Part shown: piece after piece, positions 24,961 to 33,927 of the stretch
Layout of the letters: every line of letters begins with the position of its first letter
Numbering within the stretch: the first letter of the stretch is position 1
DNA from: Candidatus Izemoplasma sp.
Lineage (GTDB): Bacteria; Bacillota_I; Bacilli_A; Izemoplasmatales; Izemoplasmataceae
Direction: 5' to 3'
DNA: 64,000 nt
Assembly: GCA_007132465.1 (NCBI GenBank)
Contig: SLOP01000009.1
Span: 1 to 64,000 of the forward strand
Made by a program: the position numbers and the translations under genes
The notes under the pieces: model-generated
Databases searched by the model: none
The model's input: the letters and a program-made list of their open reading frames with translations, nothing else
Told to the model about the DNA's origin: nothing

Positions 24961-25037
24961 AGACACGGCAAACTCTGTATAACACACTCACCGCTGTGGC
25001 ATGAAGCTTCTTACCGGTAATCTCAATCAACTCATTA

Positions 25038-25043
25038 TATAAT
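25038..25043 (+). promoter_or_regulatory. -10 element before the metallo-beta-lactamase exoprotein gene
   Basis: TATAAT at 25038-25043 in an A/T-rich context, 47 bases before the start codon; no clear -35 at 17 bases. Confidence 0.5.
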
Positions 25044-25090
25044 GGTAGTCTATCGCATTACACACCTCACACCCTTGGAGCCGTGATGAC

Positions 25091-28000
25091 ATGAAAAAAC
25101 TGATGACCCTTTGCCTATCGCTGTTACTGCTGTTCGGCGTCGCTTCCACCTTGGAGGCGAACGTTCCTTTTGATACGATCGATGTGACCATAACACCGTT
25201 GTTCGATGACGATAACGGAGACCCTATTCATCTCAGCACGCTCGATTATGGAGGTGTTATGCGTCTCGATACCGAACTGACTTCGCTCACGGGCTACACG
25301 TTCGCTTTTTGGGTTGTCAACGGTTCGCTGCGCCTTGATTATGCGATGGACCATGCGTTCACCTTAGTCAACGACATGGACATTCAAGCGGTCTTTAGTC
25401 CGGATGACAAGCACGCGGTGTTGTTTATGGACACGAATGGGAAGCTGCTTGACTATGCTTACGTTCACGATGGTGAAGACGCCGCCTTTACTGGAGACTT
25501 GCCGTCTAAACCCGGCATGCAGGTGGCTGATCCGATGTGGGACCAATCGCTCAACATCATCCAACAAGACACCGTCTTTTTAATCCAATACACCCTCACC
25601 GAAGACGCTGAGAATGCTGAGTTTAATGTCAGCGTCATTAATGGCATCGGCGATGGCGTCTATCCATATAACGAGTTTGTGACCGTGGTGGCTGATGAGG
25701 CCCCAATTGGCCAACACTTCACCCACTGGGAAGTTGACGACCGCGTTGTCTCTTATGAATCCGAGTATACCTTTACGCCGTTTAGTGATACCACCATCAG
25801 AGCGGTTTATGATGATGAGCCTTTGCTGCCGATGCCCTTAATCACCATATCCGACGCGTTAACCATCCGCAGTAATCACCATACCTTTAAAGGCCAGTTT
25901 TATGTGCCTGATCATTTTGAACTCATCGAGTATGGCATGCTTGTGTCTGCATCCGGCGACAACCTGCTCTTAGGCAACGAAGACGTCACGGTTAAGCGCA
26001 GTCAAAAACACACGCCGCAGTCTCAAGAATGGCTGATGAGTTTTGAGGATACGCTCTTTGCCGAGGCGGCTCGTGCCTACCTCATCGTTAAAAACACCCA
26101 AGGCGAACTCATGGCCTTTTATTCGGGTGATGAAGCCATGGGCGATGCGATGACCGAGACGTTTGCTTCGTTTAGTGGAAGTGGCACGTCCTATGTCACT
26201 GAAACGTTCACTGGTGACACTGGTGTCGAATGGACCGTCACCGAAACCAGAAAAAATCTTGATACGTATGCCATTGACGATGGTGGGATGATTGTGCGTG
26301 TGCCCGGCACGGTGTATGGCATTATCCCCGGTGGGTTCAATTACATGTCACTCGATCTTCGCATGGCTTTTACCAGCGGTTCCCCTGAACAACGCACCAT
26401 TGAGGTTTACGCCGATGGCGCGTTGATAGGCAGCCATACCTTAACGACAACCAATCAGGTTGAAACCCTCGTCATTGACACCGTCGCGTTCACAGGCGAT
26501 GTCGCCCTTGAATTACGTGCTGTTGGCACCTCCGGGCGTCAAATCACCATCAACAACCTCGCCTGGTCACAAAGCGCGACGTCTACAGGCCACTTCGTTC
26601 AACTCACCAGCGACGAAGACGTCAATCTCACCGTTGACCAAGCCGGCCCCTTTTATCAGCACGGCACCTCGCTGATTGTCGACGCCGAGCCCATGCATGG
26701 GCATGCGGTTACCTGGGTCGATGCCCTCACGGGGCAACCCGTACATGTGGGTGAAAGTTACCGCTTCACCATCACCCAAAACCGGCACTTGCGTGCCCTT
26801 TACACGCCGCTCGATGATGATTATACCCTGACCCTAACCAGCAACCTTCCTGAAGCCGACGTATCCGTGAGGCCAGAAACCGGACTTATCCACGGCACGG
26901 AAATAACGTTGCATGCTCCCGCGGTCGCGGGGCATCGTTTTGAGTATTTTAAAGACCTCGCTTCCGGCATCATCTTCACCAACCAAGCTACGTTCTCCTT
27001 TTACCTCCAAGACGATCATGATTTTCTGGCTTTCTACCTTGAAGAGGGATATTACGATCTTTATCTCTCGACCAACTTAGCCGGAGCCGTAATTGAACGA
27101 GACGTGGAGGGGCCTTACACGATCGATGACACGGTTGAGTTACATGCCCATAGTGTGGAAGGGTATCGCTTTGTCCACTGGTATGATCTGTTTAACGATA
27201 GCGTGCTTGCGAGCGATGACACCTATGTCCATACCATCACCCAAAGCCGTCATGTGGTGGCGGTTTATGAGGGTGTGGCGTCAGAAACGGTTTATGAGAC
27301 CGGTTTTGAAGATGCCACCAAAGGGGCGTACGCCGCTGCTGATGTTGAGATTTCAGATAAACTGTGGCGTTTAGACGATGCCCTTATTGGTTCTTTAGCC
27401 AACGATCAAAAACATGGTTTACAAAGCGTAAGAATTCGTAACGGACACGCGAGAACGCTGTTCGCTGTCGATGCGCTTGATGCCGTCTCCTTCTATTACG
27501 GAAAGTATGGTAATGATGCTAACTCTACCCTGAGTATGAAAGCGTCCGTCGATGGTGAAACCTGGACCACCATCAGCACGTACGATGCCACAGGCAGTTT
27601 CCAACAAGCCACGCTCAACGCAAGCGATGTGTATGGCGCACTTAATGTCGATGTTTCCACGCCGATTTACCTTATGTGGGATGCTTCGCAAAACGATGAA
27701 CGCATCAACATCGACGATGTCGTCATCACTCACAACGTCACAACCGCTCTTTCCATTGACGCGCTCACATTCATCGACGCGATGACGACGCTTGGTCACG
27801 ATGCGACAGACGTGGTGATTCACTACATCGATATTGGCACCGCAGGCGACGCGATGTTGATTCAAATCGGCGACATCGACCTCTTAGTCGATGCGGGACT
27901 AAACCAAGCCACCAGCATCGACAACTTGCTGGATTTTCTCGCAGAACACATCACCGATGGAACCATTGAATACATTATACCGTCCCATGCGCATGCCGAT

Positions 28001-28753
28001 CATATCGGCGGCTATCCGGATGTGTTTGACGCCTATGACATTGGCACAATTTTCAACTATTGTACCGTCGGCACTTCCGCCATCGCCCTGGAGTTTGATG
28101 ATCTCGTCAACGCCCATATGGCTGAGGGCGGCACGGTTTATCGCGTGTGTGAGTTGTTTGATGAGGATGACATCTTTATCTACGAACTGTTTGATAATGT
28201 CTTCTTGGAATTTTATAACACGGGCGATCTCGCGAGTTCCGACCTGAACGAATCCAGTGTCGTCTTCACGCTTGATGCAATGGGCACCCGCGCACTGTTT
28301 AACGGCGATGCCGGCGACGATCAAGAAGCCGTTTACGGACCGCTTGCCGGACATATCGACGTTCTCAAGATGGGCCATCACGGCTCGCGCACCTCCACCT
28401 CCAGCGCCTTGGTGGAAACCATCGACCCAAGCACGGTTATTGTAAACGTGAACAACCTTCTTGGCACACCTTACGGACATCCGCATTACGACGCCGTGGC
28501 AAATGTCTATGCGTATTCCGATCAAATCCCCGTCTACGTCATTGCCGGCGGCCCAGACAGCATGGGCTTTTACCATCAACGCAACGGCACGATCACGGTG
28601 TCCATTGATGAACACGGCTACAGCGTCTCAAGCGAGTACTATGGCGATAACCCCATAGAGCTATCCAAAACCGATTATTGGAAAGACGACACCAACGCGT
28701 ACCGTCACTTAGGCTATGCATACGCTGAAGACACCGGCATCGTCGCGGATTAG
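25091..28753 (+). CDS. Secreted multidomain protein with ComEC-like metallo-beta-lactamase domain
   Basis: 1220 residues. A signal peptide (MKKLMTLCLSLLLLFGVAST, cut near LEA) is followed by InlB/Listeria-type beta repeats (GYTFAFWVVNG, THWEVDD), a jelly-roll-like domain (about 370-495), three more beta repeats (FEYFKDL, FVHWYDL), and a TGFEDATKGAY beta-sandwich module (about 735-880). The C-terminal 300 residues form a metallo-beta-lactamase domain: HYIDIGTAGDAMLIQIG, the zinc motif SHAHADHIGG (H966, H968, D970, H971), FNGDAG and MGHHGSRTS (H1096, H1097). This resembles the ComEC/Rec2 C-terminal nuclease-type domain. The N-terminal 180 residues are duplicated in the next gene, which carries an endonuclease I domain instead. 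TTGGAG precedes ATG 25091 by 9 bases. An extracellular DNase or phosphodiesterase is likely; the substrate is not proven. Confidence 0.82.
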   Translation: MKKLMTLCLSLLLLFGVASTLEANVPFDTIDVTITPLFDDDNGDPIHLSTLDYGGVMRLDTELTSLTGYTFAFWVVNGSLRLDYAMDHAFTLVNDMDIQAVFSPDDKHAVLFMDTNGKLLDYAYVHDGEDAAFTGDLPSKPGMQVADPMWDQSLNIIQQDTVFLIQYTLTEDAENAEFNVSVINGIGDGVYPYNEFVTVVADEAPIGQHFTHWEVDDRVVSYESEYTFTPFSDTTIRAVYDDEPLLPMPLITISDALTIRSNHHTFKGQFYVPDHFELIEYGMLVSASGDNLLLGNEDVTVKRSQKHTPQSQEWLMSFEDTLFAEAARAYLIVKNTQGELMAFYSGDEAMGDAMTETFASFSGSGTSYVTETFTGDTGVEWTVTETRKNLDTYAIDDGGMIVRVPGTVYGIIPGGFNYMSLDLRMAFTSGSPEQRTIEVYADGALIGSHTLTTTNQVETLVIDTVAFTGDVALELRAVGTSGRQITINNLAWSQSATSTGHFVQLTSDEDVNLTVDQAGPFYQHGTSLIVDAEPMHGHAVTWVDALTGQPVHVGESYRFTITQNRHLRALYTPLDDDYTLTLTSNLPEADVSVRPETGLIHGTEITLHAPAVAGHRFEYFKDLASGIIFTNQATFSFYLQDDHDFLAFYLEEGYYDLYLSTNLAGAVIERDVEGPYTIDDTVELHAHSVEGYRFVHWYDLFNDSVLASDDTYVHTITQSRHVVAVYEGVASETVYETGFEDATKGAYAAADVEISDKLWRLDDALIGSLANDQKHGLQSVRIRNGHARTLFAVDALDAVSFYYGKYGNDANSTLSMKASVDGETWTTISTYDATGSFQQATLNASDVYGALNVDVSTPIYLMWDASQNDERINIDDVVITHNVTTALSIDALTFIDAMTTLGHDATDVVIHYIDIGTAGDAMLIQIGDIDLLVDAGLNQATSIDNLLDFLAEHITDGTIEYIIPSHAHADHIGGYPDVFDAYDIGTIFNYCTVGTSAIALEFDDLVNAHMAEGGTVYRVCELFDEDDIFIYELFDNVFLEFYNTGDLASSDLNESSVVFTLDAMGTRALFNGDAGDDQEAVYGPLAGHIDVLKMGHHGSRTSTSSALVETIDPSTVIVNVNNLLGTPYGHPHYDAVANVYAYSDQIPVYVIAGGPDSMGFYHQRNGTITVSIDEHGYSVSSEYYGDNPIELSKTDYWKDDTNAYRHLGYAYAEDTGIVAD

Positions 28754-28777
28754 GTCACAACACCGTTAGCGACCATC

Positions 28778-28803
28778 AAAAAAGCGCTTCGGCGCTTTTT
28801 TTC
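28778..28803 (+). terminator. Terminator of the metallo-beta-lactamase exoprotein gene
   Basis: AAAGCGC-TTCG-GCGCTTT with seven or more T; the TTCG tetraloop makes it very stable. Confidence 0.9.
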
Positions 28804-28865
28804 TTAACATGGTCTACGCAGGCGTCACACGTTGGTGTGATGTCGTGAATTATAAGGTTACTTGC

Positions 28866-28894
28866 TTTTACTCCCAACGGATATGGTGTATAAT
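28866..28894 (+). promoter_or_regulatory. Promoter of the endonuclease I exoprotein gene
   Basis: TTTTAC (28866-28871), 17 bases, TATAAT (28889-28894). Upstream, TCACAC-GTTG-GTGTGA (28825-28840) is an inverted repeat that could be an operator. Confidence 0.55.
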
Positions 28895-28933
28895 CATACG
28901 TACTCATCGCATCCACATGGGAGTTGTGATCTG

Positions 28934-31159
28934 ATGAAAAAACGGATGATGGTGCTGTTGACATTGCTGCTTACTCTTGGTGTCGTTTCGACGTTGGAAG
29001 CGACCGTGTCTTTTAGCACGGTCGATGTCACGTGGACCGCGCTGTTTGATGAACACAACGTCAATCCCGTTGAGGTAAAAACCATTAACGCGGGCCATCG
29101 CTTGCAACTGGCGTCGTCCCTCGCGTCGCTTGAAGGCTATGCGTTTTCGTTTTGGGTTGTCAACGGGGTGGTGGACCCCACGCGTCGATTGGACCATGAA
29201 CTTTCCATCACGCAAGACACACACCTTCAGGCTGTGTTCAGTCCGGCGGATAAACACGCCGCGGTGTTTGTCGATGATGAGGGGGCGTTGCTTGATTATG
29301 CTTATCTCAGCGATGGTGACAACGCGGTCTTTACCGGGGATGTGCCTGCTAAACCTGGGTATACGTTAGCTGATCCGATGTGGGACAATCCCTTGGATAG
29401 CATCCAACAAGACACGCTCTTCACCCTGCAATACGACGCCATTGACGAGGGCGACTATACCCTCGATGTGGATGCCAACATCGCCGGTGAGCCAACCGGC
29501 GTGAGTGAAGAAGGCCCTTATGAACCGAACCAACCCCTTACCTTAACCGCCGAATCCGTCACAGGTTATGACTTCCTTTACTGGCAAGATATGGCCACCC
29601 TGCATGCGCTTGGCACCTCCCCTGTGCTTGAATACACCGTGCATAAAGATGCGCACGTGCGCGCCATCTATCAAGCTGAAGCCACCACCGCTTATGCCAC
29701 CGGGTTTGAGTCGGCCGCCAAGTCGTCGTACGCCATGGGCAGTGTGACGGTCGATGGCGAATCGTGGTTTTTCTATGAAGCGTTGATTGGCTCGCTTTCG
29801 GGTGACCGAAAAACCGGGTCGCAAAGCGTTCGGATTCGAGCAGGGGGCTTCATCCATACCGAATTTTCCGTGCAAAACCCGACGCGTTTATCGTTTGATT
29901 ACGGCACTTACGGCACCGACATCGAGTTGACGTTCCATGTTCAATTTTCCACCAACGCGCTGTCATGGCATACCTTGGACACCGTCATTTCGCCGGCGGG
30001 GTCCGGACTCCATCACTTTAGCTACGATATCGATTTGATGACCCTGCGAGAGACGCACGGCATTGATGAAAACACCGAGATGTATTTCCGCCTTCATCAC
30101 GTGACCCGGATTCCTTCCAGCGGCACGTCAAATGAACGGTTAAACATTGACAACGTACACATAGACACGTACACTGATTTTGTAGGCTTTCCGCTGTTGG
30201 ACACCGAAAGCGACGTCCTTGATTTCAGCTTTGATCGTGCGTTGTTGGCTGTGTACAGTTTGCACGACACCTGGTCGCCAGCGGGATGCGAAGCGTTGGA
30301 CGCTGTGCTCGGTGCACTCACCTGTTCGGTCGATGGTGTTGTCGACACCACCACACGCGGTGTCTATACCATCACCTACACCGCCACCGACCACCACGGC
30401 ACCATGGTGACGTATCAGATTGACAAAACTGTCTTAAACGATGCGTCGCTCCTAGACATGGTGCTTGACGATTACGACGGGTATTACGCAAACCTTGAGG
30501 GACTGTTCGGCGAAGCCTTATTGTTGTCGATGCGCGCGCTGCTTTGGGATGATGTCTTAATGCCGACCTACGATGACATTCGCGATATTCTACAAATCAG
30601 TGACGAAGACCCGTCGAACCCCGACAACGTCTTGCAAATTTATACTGGCCAAAGCGTGATTGCTGATTGGGACTCGCGTCAGTGGGACCGCGAGCACATC
30701 TGGCCAAATTCTCGCCTTGGTGTGATGCGTGCCGCCGGCACGATGCGACACGCTGGCACCGATGCGCACAACTTAAGGCCTATCAACGCAAGCATCAACA
30801 TCGCCCGCGGAAACAAATACTTTGACACAAACACAACCACCGATGGCTACTACCCAGACGATGACCACGGCAACGTTGCGCGCACCTACTTTTACCTAGC
30901 CGTCAAATACGATTGGCTGACGTTGAGTGATGCGTTGCCACCACCCGATTCAACCTACGCGGCTGACGGGGCTTATCAAGGGTATCTGAGCGTGCTCATC
31001 ACCTGGCATTTCGAAGACAGTGTGAGCGCCTTTGAACAACACCGTAACGACGTGATTTACAGTTACCAAAACAACCGCAACCCATTCATCGATTACCCGC
31101 ACTTAGTTGAACTGATTTGGTTCGACCATGACAACATCGAAGAGACACCTGAACCTTGA
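28934..31159 (+). CDS. Secreted multidomain endonuclease I (NucM/EndA-type)
   Basis: 741 residues. The signal peptide MKKRMMVLLTLLLTLGVVST and the next 160 residues closely follow the preceding gene product (shared FWVVNG, AVFSPxDKHA, LLDYAY, PMWD, IQQDT). One InlB-like repeat (YDFLYWQDM) and the TGFESAAKSSY beta-sandwich module (about 255-420) come next, then a short Ig-like domain (about 425-500). The C-terminal 240 residues are endonuclease I: DREHIWPNSRLG with the metal/catalytic His H588, DAHNLRP, and NRNPFIDYP. Such enzymes cut DNA non-specifically. Start ATG 28934 has GGGAG at a spacing of about 10; longer starts in the same frame lack a signal peptide. The next gene overlaps its end region, so the two are co-transcribed. 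An exported DNase is well supported. Confidence 0.88.
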   Translation: MKKRMMVLLTLLLTLGVVSTLEATVSFSTVDVTWTALFDEHNVNPVEVKTINAGHRLQLASSLASLEGYAFSFWVVNGVVDPTRRLDHELSITQDTHLQAVFSPADKHAAVFVDDEGALLDYAYLSDGDNAVFTGDVPAKPGYTLADPMWDNPLDSIQQDTLFTLQYDAIDEGDYTLDVDANIAGEPTGVSEEGPYEPNQPLTLTAESVTGYDFLYWQDMATLHALGTSPVLEYTVHKDAHVRAIYQAEATTAYATGFESAAKSSYAMGSVTVDGESWFFYEALIGSLSGDRKTGSQSVRIRAGGFIHTEFSVQNPTRLSFDYGTYGTDIELTFHVQFSTNALSWHTLDTVISPAGSGLHHFSYDIDLMTLRETHGIDENTEMYFRLHHVTRIPSSGTSNERLNIDNVHIDTYTDFVGFPLLDTESDVLDFSFDRALLAVYSLHDTWSPAGCEALDAVLGALTCSVDGVVDTTTRGVYTITYTATDHHGTMVTYQIDKTVLNDASLLDMVLDDYDGYYANLEGLFGEALLLSMRALLWDDVLMPTYDDIRDILQISDEDPSNPDNVLQIYTGQSVIADWDSRQWDREHIWPNSRLGVMRAAGTMRHAGTDAHNLRPINASINIARGNKYFDTNTTTDGYYPDDDHGNVARTYFYLAVKYDWLTLSDALPPPDSTYAADGAYQGYLSVLITWHFEDSVSAFEQHRNDVIYSYQNNRNPFIDYPHLVELIWFDHDNIEETPEP

Positions 31160-31176
31160 CCACCAGGAGGATAACC

Positions 31177-32721
31177 ATGAAATTATTGATGATGCTCGCC
31201 GTTTTCGCCTTCGCTTTAGCAGGGTGCCGCAGCGGTGAAAAAGCGCAACTTGACGCCCCCCTAAACATCCGCTACCAAGACGACACCATCGCCTGGGACG
31301 CTGTCGCCGAAGCGACGCGCTACTTGGTGCGCATTGAAGGTGTTGAGACAGAGCGGGTCACAACCACAACCTACGATGTGCGTCATCTGGATGATGGCAC
31401 CTACACCGTCCAAGTACGGGCACAACGCGGCGACGATCAATCGCCTTATAGCGACCCCTTGACCTTTACGATTGAACGCGACACCGGCCTTGATTTAACG
31501 ACACCTACCAACCTTCAATATGCCGATGATGACTTAACGTGGGATGCTGTCGATGAAGCGACGACGTACGTCGTTGAGGTTGACGACGTGGAAACCGCGG
31601 TGGTTGAATCCCCAACCTACAGCGTCCTTCACCTCGATAACGGAACCTACACCGTCCGCGTCCGGGCGCAAGCCGGCGACAGCCAATCGCCTTACAGTGA
31701 TCCTTTCACGTTCACGATTGAGCGCGAGGTTAGCGTGGATCTCGACGCGCCAGAAAACCTCCGCTTCGCAGACGACATGGTGATGTGGGATGCGGTTGAT
31801 GGGGCGACACAGTACGTGCTCACCATCGACGATATGACATCGGTCGTGGTTAACAGCCCCTCATACAGCGTAGACCACCTTACAAACGGAACCTACACCG
31901 TCCGCGTCCGGGCCCAAACCGGCGATAAACAATCGCCTTACAGCGATACACTAACGTTTACCATCGATCGCGACATCGTCCCCCCCCTCAATTTGACCTT
32001 TGATGGTGACACGCTCACGTGGACCCACACTGGCGCCGACGCCTTTCACGTCTACTTGAACGATCAACTTCATGACACCGTTGCCACCACATCCATCGAC
32101 CTAGCCGACGTGTTTGCGGACATCGACGCAGTGGGATCCACCCGCATCCATGTGACCGCCCACATCGGTGATGATGCCTCAGGAGCGTCGATGACGATGA
32201 TTTACCGGGTCGCCCGCTTCAGACATGACCTTGAAAGCACCGTCGATCCGCTCATTGCCTTGCGTTATGCAGCCAGCCCCATCGCGTTTACGCGAAACGG
32301 CACCGGCGCTTCCCTTTCGCACGTGATCGTCGATGGCACCTTGCTGACACTCAATCACGATGCGCTCAACACCTTAGGCTTAGGGGAACACGAGCTTATC
32401 GTTCAAACCACGCGTGAGCGCATCCGTGTCGATCTCTCCGTGGTCGATGAAGGCAAACCCTATGTCGCTGGCGACATCAACCATTACTACCGCGACGGCG
32501 AAGACGTGGTCGTGACCATCGAGTTGTTCGACGCCGACATCACCATCCAACTTGATGCGGAGCATTACAGTTTTGACGGTGCGGTGTTAACCGTCTCAAG
32601 CGCCTACTTTGATGGTCGCCTATCCAACACTCCTGACGCCAGCAACCTGCTCTTTTCGTTTTATTTCGAGTATGATAATACCACCGTGTTCTCCTTTGTG
32701 AACGTCCGTGTCATCGAATAG
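31177..32721 (+). CDS. Lipoprotein with tandem fibronectin-III-like repeats
   Basis: 514 residues. A lipobox signal (MKLLMMLAVFAFALAGC, Cys17) is followed by three close repeats of about 80 residues, each beginning LDAPxNLxY-ADDxxxWDAV and ending GTYTVRVRAQxGDxQSPYSDPxTFTI, the fibronectin-III pattern, and a fourth diverged one (PLNLTFDGDTLTWTHTGAD). The remaining 200 residues are beta-rich with no motif I know. It is anchored on the outer face of the membrane. AGGAGG precedes ATG 31177 by 6 bases, and the start is only 17 bases after the endonuclease stop. It may hold the secreted nuclease or bind carbohydrate; there is no enzymatic motif. Confidence 0.82.
   Translation: MKLLMMLAVFAFALAGCRSGEKAQLDAPLNIRYQDDTIAWDAVAEATRYLVRIEGVETERVTTTTYDVRHLDDGTYTVQVRAQRGDDQSPYSDPLTFTIERDTGLDLTTPTNLQYADDDLTWDAVDEATTYVVEVDDVETAVVESPTYSVLHLDNGTYTVRVRAQAGDSQSPYSDPFTFTIEREVSVDLDAPENLRFADDMVMWDAVDGATQYVLTIDDMTSVVVNSPSYSVDHLTNGTYTVRVRAQTGDKQSPYSDTLTFTIDRDIVPPLNLTFDGDTLTWTHTGADAFHVYLNDQLHDTVATTSIDLADVFADIDAVGSTRIHVTAHIGDDASGASMTMIYRVARFRHDLESTVDPLIALRYAASPIAFTRNGTGASLSHVIVDGTLLTLNHDALNTLGLGEHELIVQTTRERIRVDLSVVDEGKPYVAGDINHYYRDGEDVVVTIELFDADITIQLDAEHYSFDGAVLTVSSAYFDGRLSNTPDASNLLFSFYFEYDNTTVFSFVNVRVIE
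31249..31971 (+). repeat. Three tandem Fn3-coding repeats
   Basis: Three units of roughly 240 bases inside the Fn3 lipoprotein gene. The ends of units 2 and 3 are nearly identical in DNA (for example ACCTACACCGTCCGCGTCCG at about 31650 and 31890), more alike than protein selection needs, which points to recent duplication or gene conversion. Unit edges are approximate. Confidence 0.7.
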
Positions 32722-32729
32722 GCCATTCG

Positions 32730-32757
32730 CCTCGACCCTGGGTCGAGGTTTTTTTTG
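32730..32757 (+). terminator. Terminator of the endonuclease/Fn3 operon
   Basis: CCTCGACCC and GGGTCGAGG around a single central base, followed by eight T or more. Confidence 0.88.
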
Positions 32758-32772
32758 CTTACTTGTTTTTAT

Positions 32773-32796
32773 AAAAAAAGGCGCGAATGCGCCTTG
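32773..32796 (-). terminator. Terminator of the CpsB/VanZ operon
   Basis: Minus strand AAGGCGC-ATTC-GCGCCTT followed by seven T, starting 9 bases after the stop at 32805. Confidence 0.85.
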
Positions 32797-32804
32797 AAAA
32801 CAGT

Positions 32805-33224
32805 CTATAGCATGCTGTGCAAAGGGGGTGTGATGTGTTGTTTCAAGGTGAACATCACGGTCGCCCCAACCACAGCGCCGGCGGTGTCAATCATCACATC
32901 CATGAGGGCTCCGACGCGACCGGGAATAAAGTGTTGGACGGTTTCATCAAGGGTAGCGATGAGGATGGCAAGCACCACAGCATAGCACGCTGGTCGCGCG
33001 ATGTGATGATGCATGAGCATATCGACGAAGAGCGCTGCCAAGACGAAATACATCGCCATGTGGGCCGCTTTGCGGACTGGCGTATGAAAAACCTCAGGGT
33101 CAAGGCCGAGGAGGTCCAACACACCGCGGCTTAGCGCGGCGGACTCGGTGCCGGTTTGCGTGGAGAAGGAAAATATGGCACCAATCCACGCAAAGGTTAG
33201 TAAGGGGCTAAGTACGTGTGCCAC
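32805..33224 (-). CDS. VanZ-family membrane protein
   Basis: 139 residues. Pattern LLTFAWIGAIFSFSTQTGTES, then RKAAHMAMYFVLAALF, then DETVQHFIPGRVGALMDVMIDTAGAVVG is the VanZ signature with four membrane helices. VanZ-like proteins occur in cell-envelope clusters and low-level teicoplanin resistance; their reaction is unknown. The start is set at GTG 33224, with AAGGAG about 10 bases upstream, inside the end of the CpsB-like gene (17-base overlap). The frame stays open further upstream to 33428, but those residues come from the CpsB gene read out of frame and have no membrane-protein character. Confidence 0.78.
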   Translation of the reverse strand: MAHVLSPLLTFAWIGAIFSFSTQTGTESAALSRGVLDLLGLDPEVFHTPVRKAAHMAMYFVLAALFVDMLMHHHIARPACYAVVLAILIATLDETVQHFIPGRVGALMDVMIDTAGAVVGATVMFTLKQHITPPLHSML

Positions 33225-33915
33225 CGAAGAGTTTCTCCTTGGCGTTTTCTTTGAATATGGCTTCGGCGTAGAGCGTGCTTGTCTTTTTTTGCACACGCCG
33301 ATAGGCTTTTTTAAGCATGTCACCGGGGGCGAAACGTGCACGGTGGGCATCGGTGGCCACAAAATCGATGAGTTTTTCTTTAAGCATTTTTTTCGCCAGG
33401 GTTTGTGCTTTTTTTGAGCCATGGCCAATCAGATGTGGGGCGGATACTTGCATGAGCACGCCTTGTTTATGCAGCGCTCGGATGGTGTCCATCTTAATGT
33501 AAAAGTAACGCTCTGGGTGGGCGAGGATAACCGTGTAATCCAACAGCGATAGTTCGTAACAAACCTCTGCGATATCGGCTTGTTTCATGCCGAAATCAAT
33601 CAGCACGACGCCGCTGTCGTTCAGCGAAGGTGCGTCTTTGAGCACCTGCTTGAGGTTCGGGTGGTTGTCGACTTCGGCCCCGAGGTAAAGTTCGACGTTG
33701 ATGTGGTGTTGTTGGGCGGCTGTTTTTAGACGGTTCAAGGTTTTTTCTAGCTGTTGGCGGGTGTTGGCGTAGCCGCGTTTGGGCGCCACGTGTGAGGTCG
33801 CAATGACGGCACTGACGCCGGCTGCTTCGTAGTTTTTGAGCATCGTTAAGCTTTCTTCCAGGTCGACAACGCCGTCGTCAACACCGGGAAGAACGTGAGA
33901 ATGGATATCAATCAT
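33208..33915 (-). CDS. CpsB/CapC-type PHP tyrosine-protein phosphatase
   Basis: 235 residues. The PHP-fold metal motif MIDIHSHVLPGVDDG is at the N-terminus, followed by IATSHV, AEVDNHPN, VILAHPERY and ATDAHRA, the metal-binding blocks of the CpsB/CapC/YwqE family. These manganese-dependent enzymes remove phosphate from the BY-kinase and so control capsule or exopolysaccharide assembly. The kinase is 19 kb away (13724-14434), which is unusual since the genes are normally in one operon. Start ATG 33915 follows AGGGGGTGA; GTG 33924 is an alternative. The gene overlaps the VanZ gene and follows the thermonuclease gene by a few bases on the same strand. Confidence 0.87.
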   Translation of the reverse strand: MIDIHSHVLPGVDDGVVDLEESLTMLKNYEAAGVSAVIATSHVAPKRGYANTRQQLEKTLNRLKTAAQQHHINVELYLGAEVDNHPNLKQVLKDAPSLNDSGVVLIDFGMKQADIAEVCYELSLLDYTVILAHPERYFYIKMDTIRALHKQGVLMQVSAPHLIGHGSKKAQTLAKKMLKEKLIDFVATDAHRARFAPGDMLKKAYRRVQKKTSTLYAEAIFKENAKEKLFGGTRT

Positions 33916-33927
33916 GGCCCTCACCCC

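Noticed and set aside
25000-25041. A 13-codon frame beginning ATGAAGCTTC as a possible peptide precursor of the radical SAM cassette
   Set aside because: No ribosome binding site, very short, no core or leader features, and it overlaps the -10 element of the next gene.
31249-31971. CRISPR-like repeats
   Set aside because: The repeats are about 240 bases, in frame, and encode Fn3 domains; there are no short repeats with unique spacers anywhere in the window.
33225-33428. Long N-terminal extension of the VanZ protein
   Set aside because: The residues are the CpsB gene read in another frame; no membrane character and no start with a ribosome site.
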